64,000 nucleotides of DNA from Paenibacillus sp. PCH8 (lineage in GTDB: Bacteria > Bacillota > Bacilli > Paenibacillales > Paenibacillaceae), in the NCBI RefSeq assembly GCF_002968835.1, contig NZ_PKQK01000006.1, positions 186,001 through 250,000 on the forward strand, in the 5' to 3' direction. The notes beneath the pieces were generated by a model, which worked only from the letters and a program-made list of their open reading frames with translations, was not told the DNA's origin and ran no database searches. Position 1 is the stretch's first letter. Each line of letters opens with the position of its first letter. Shown here piece by piece: positions 61,403 to 64,000 of this stretch. The position numbers were made by a program, and so were the translations under genes.

Positions 61403-63949
61403 ATGAGCACAATACAATCCTATACTTTTCAGAATTGGACGTTCAAGGCTTGCGAAGATCAAGAGTGGATGCCGGCACAGGTACCCGGCTGCGTGCATAC
61501 AGATCTGCTGAAACTGGGCAAGATTCCAGATCCTTTCTATGGAACGAACGAGAAGGAAGTACAGTGGATCGACAAGATAGATTGGGAATATCGTACTGAA
61601 TTTGACGTTCCCGAAGCGTTGTTCTCCCAGGAACATCTGGAACTGGTGTTTGATGGTCTGGATACATATGCGGATGTCTATGTGAATGATGTACATGTGT
61701 TATCAGCAGATAATATGTTCCGGGTATGGAAGGCAGACATGAAAGCAGTATTGAAGGGGAATGGCAACATGCTTCAAATACGTTTTCGATCTCCGATTCA
61801 AGAAGACCTGCCGAAACTGGAAAAGCTCGGATATGCATTGCCAGCATCCAATGATCAATCTGAAGTCGGCGGACTTGGCGACAAAAGAGTAAGTATTTTT
61901 GCTCGTAAAGCCCCATATCACTATGGTTGGGACTGGGGTCCGCGTTTTGTAACCAGTGGCATCTGGCGCGAAGTACGTCTGGAGGGTTGGACGGATGTCC
62001 GCATTAATGACGTGTATATCCAGCAAAATGAAGTAAGCGCTACCTTGGCTACGTTAACTGCAGTCGTGGAAGTAGAGACATCCCAATCGGTAGATACAGT
62101 CATTCGTATTGGTGCAGACGGGCAGAGATGGGAAAGAGCAGTTTCGCTACAGCCCGGACTACAGACCGTGGAGATTCCCATCTCCATGGATGATCCGAAA
62201 CTGTGGTGGAGCCGTGGACTTGGTGATCCGCATATGTACACCTTCCTTGCAGAAGTGCTTCAAGGTGAACGGGCTGTGGCCGAATTCACGATCAAGACAG
62301 GACTTCGTTCCATACGTCTTGTGCGTGACAAAGATGAAGCGGGAGCATCCTTTTATTTTGAATTAAATGGTGTTGCGGTCTTTGCCAAAGGGGCTAACCA
62401 CATCCCTAACGATAGCTTCATTACTGAAATTACTCATGAACGTTATCGGCATGAGATCGTATCGGCTGCCGAGTCTAATATGAATATGCTGCGAGTATGG
62501 GGTGGAGGCATCTATGAGCAAGATGTCTTCTACGAACTGTGTGATGAATACGGAATACTGGTCTGGCAAGATTTCATGTTTGCCTGCAGCATGTATCCGG
62601 GAGATGAAGCTTTCTTGAATAATGTGAGACATGAAGCCATTGATAATGTGAAACGTCTGCGTAATCACCCAAGTATTGCGCTCTGGTGTGGGAACAACGA
62701 GATCGATTCCGCTTGGGCACAATATGTTGAACATGGTGGCTGGGGCTGGAAGAAAGATTTCAATGCCGAGCAGCGTGAACGCATCTGGGCTGATTACAAA
62801 GCCATCTTCCATGATCTGCTTCCAGAAGTTGTTGAAGCGTATGCGCCAGGTGTGGATTATTGGCCTTCTTCACCGCTTGTCTCCCTGACAGGTGATGAGA
62901 AGCAGCATGCGCATCCGTCCACATCTGAAGGTGACATCCATTACTGGGGTGTCTGGCACAGCGTGGAACCATTCGAGAACTATAATGTTCATGTTGGACG
63001 TTTCATGAGTGAATATGGATTCCAGTCTTTCCCCGAGTACAAATCAGTGCGGACTTACGCAGAAGAAGAGGATCTGGCGCTGGAATCGGAAGTCATGCTT
63101 GCTCATCAGAAGAATGGGGCAGGGAATCGTCTGATCAAGCAATACATGGACATGTACATGCATGAATCGAAGGATTTCCCATCGTTCCTGTATATGAGCC
63201 AAGTGCTTCAAGCCGAAGCGATGAAGACGGCCATTGAAGCGCATCGTCGCCGCAAACCATTCTGCATGGGTACACTTTACTGGCAAATGAATGACTGCTG
63301 GCCTGTAGCTTCATGGGCAGGGATGGACTATCTTGGCCGCTGGAAAGCATTGCAATACTATGCGAAACGCAGCTTCAGCGATGTGTTGGTATCCGTTGAC
63401 GGGACCAAGGAAGATACAACGGATATCTATGTGATCTCGGATCAGCTTGAGCCAGTGCAAGGGCAACTGCGTGTTCAATTAATTGGATTTGATGGAACGG
63501 TATACCGTGAGGACGAGCATGAAGTTGCAGTGGCTTCCAACTCGGGTCAACAGGTGTTGTCCCTGAACCATGGCGAATGGCTGGATGGACACGATGCCGC
63601 AACAACATTGTTGCGAATTGATTTGAAGCAAAGTGGTGTCGCGGATATTATTCAGGAGCATTATTTTGTACCATCGAAGGATCTTGCTCTACAGCCTGCA
63701 CACATTAAAGTAACAACGGTTACCGAAAATGGTGGCGAATATCTGGTGCTGGAAAGCGATGTGCTTGCCAAACAGGTATGGATTTCTTCTGAAGCAGAAG
63801 GTGTATTCTCGGACAATTTCTTCGATCTCATTCCCGGTATTCCGGTGAAGGTGCAGTTCACTTCCAGAGAAGGACTACAATCTTCTGACGCAGCTTCCAA
63901 AACAGGACTCATTCAGGTTCGTTCCATGGCCGACTTTATCCAGTTGTAA
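61403..63949 (+). CDS. GH2 beta-mannosidase
   Basis: An 848-residue cytosolic glycosidase (no signal peptide). It has an N-terminal jelly-roll (VPGCVHTDLLKLGKIPDPFY, DWEYRTEF), an immunoglobulin-like domain, and a central TIM barrel with acid/base Glu433 in WCGNNEIDSAW. The nucleophile is Glu537 in MSEYGFQSFPEY, and C-terminal beta domains follow. The pattern, including DWGPRF and YWQMNDCWPVASW, is typical of GH2 beta-mannosidases that release mannose from imported manno-oligosaccharides. GGAGG between ATG 61391 and ATG 61403 makes the second ATG the better start. Confidence 0.93.
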   Translation: MSTIQSYTFQNWTFKACEDQEWMPAQVPGCVHTDLLKLGKIPDPFYGTNEKEVQWIDKIDWEYRTEFDVPEALFSQEHLELVFDGLDTYADVYVNDVHVLSADNMFRVWKADMKAVLKGNGNMLQIRFRSPIQEDLPKLEKLGYALPASNDQSEVGGLGDKRVSIFARKAPYHYGWDWGPRFVTSGIWREVRLEGWTDVRINDVYIQQNEVSATLATLTAVVEVETSQSVDTVIRIGADGQRWERAVSLQPGLQTVEIPISMDDPKLWWSRGLGDPHMYTFLAEVLQGERAVAEFTIKTGLRSIRLVRDKDEAGASFYFELNGVAVFAKGANHIPNDSFITEITHERYRHEIVSAAESNMNMLRVWGGGIYEQDVFYELCDEYGILVWQDFMFACSMYPGDEAFLNNVRHEAIDNVKRLRNHPSIALWCGNNEIDSAWAQYVEHGGWGWKKDFNAEQRERIWADYKAIFHDLLPEVVEAYAPGVDYWPSSPLVSLTGDEKQHAHPSTSEGDIHYWGVWHSVEPFENYNVHVGRFMSEYGFQSFPEYKSVRTYAEEEDLALESEVMLAHQKNGAGNRLIKQYMDMYMHESKDFPSFLYMSQVLQAEAMKTAIEAHRRRKPFCMGTLYWQMNDCWPVASWAGMDYLGRWKALQYYAKRSFSDVLVSVDGTKEDTTDIYVISDQLEPVQGQLRVQLIGFDGTVYREDEHEVAVASNSGQQVLSLNHGEWLDGHDAATTLLRIDLKQSGVADIIQEHYFVPSKDLALQPAHIKVTTVTENGGEYLVLESDVLAKQVWISSEAEGVFSDNFFDLIPGIPVKVQFTSREGLQSSDAASKTGLIQVRSMADFIQL

Positions 63950-63964
63950 TAAGCTAACCATAAT

Positions 63965-64000
63965 ACGGTTGAAATCTCTTCAGGGGGATTTCAACCGTTT
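63965..64000 (+). terminator. Rho-independent terminator after beta-mannosidase
   Basis: A 12-bp stem ACGGTTGAAATC / GATTTCAACCGT with T residues at the window end. Confidence 0.8.

Overview
The window looks like chromosomal DNA of a Paenibacillus-type bacterium (a low-to-mid GC Firmicute). This rests on strong purine-rich ribosome binding sites, frequent TTG/GTG starts, several YesM/YesN two-component systems and AraC regulators beside sugar ABC transporters, a CBM36 xylan-binding module, an S-layer-anchored GH18 protein and many secreted or cytosolic glycan enzymes. The species cannot be fixed from sequence alone. No rRNA, tRNA or CRISPR array was seen.

Layout. 1-9.1 kb: a YesN/YesM two-component pair (minus strand; the regulator runs off the left edge) diverges from a ytfQRT-yjfF-like furanose ABC transporter operon that ends with a second binding protein. 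9.4-10.4 kb: a CE4 acetylxylan esterase with CBM36 behind a strong cre-like site. 10.6-16.3 kb: a plus-strand run of small accessory genes (P-loop kinases, GNAT acetyltransferases, Nudix, DUF2691, alpha/beta hydrolase) mixed with gene remnants. 16.5-19.7 kb: a GH5 endoglucanase, GNAT, a small membrane protein and an APH-like kinase. 19.9-27.6 kb: an AraC regulator, a three-gene sugar ABC importer, an uncharacterised 851-residue cytosolic protein and a GH105 unsaturated-uronide hydrolase, read here as an import-and-depolymerise pathway for a uronic-acid oligosaccharide. 27.7-38 kb: a frameshifted DUF1648 gene, then an FAD oxidoreductase divergent from AraC, YesM, YesN and another ABC importer. 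38-50 kb: mostly housekeeping or stress genes (glutathione peroxidase, nitroreductase, SLH-GH18, thioredoxin-reductase-like protein, DUF3243, CtaB, TPR, LysR/EamA pair). 50.5-60.1 kb: an RHS/YD-repeat polymorphic toxin locus. 60.1-64 kb: a LacI regulator and a GH2 beta-mannosidase.

The most interesting system is the RHS locus. A secreted RCC1/FN3/YD protein precedes a roughly 2,020-residue WapA-like RHS protein (split by one frameshift) with a variable C-terminal toxin-like domain, then a DUF3885-type candidate immunity gene. Downstream lies a graveyard: a truncated transposase, the tail of a second toxin-like ORF, a nonsense-mutated candidate immunity gene, and a displaced RHS-core fragment matching the intact core. 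This is the footprint expected of C-terminal cassette exchange. The 851-residue protein beside GH105 is the second candidate for new biology. Both apparent frameshifts in the window (DUF1648 and RHS) are single-G losses in G runs, so sequencing error must be excluded before either gene is called broken.
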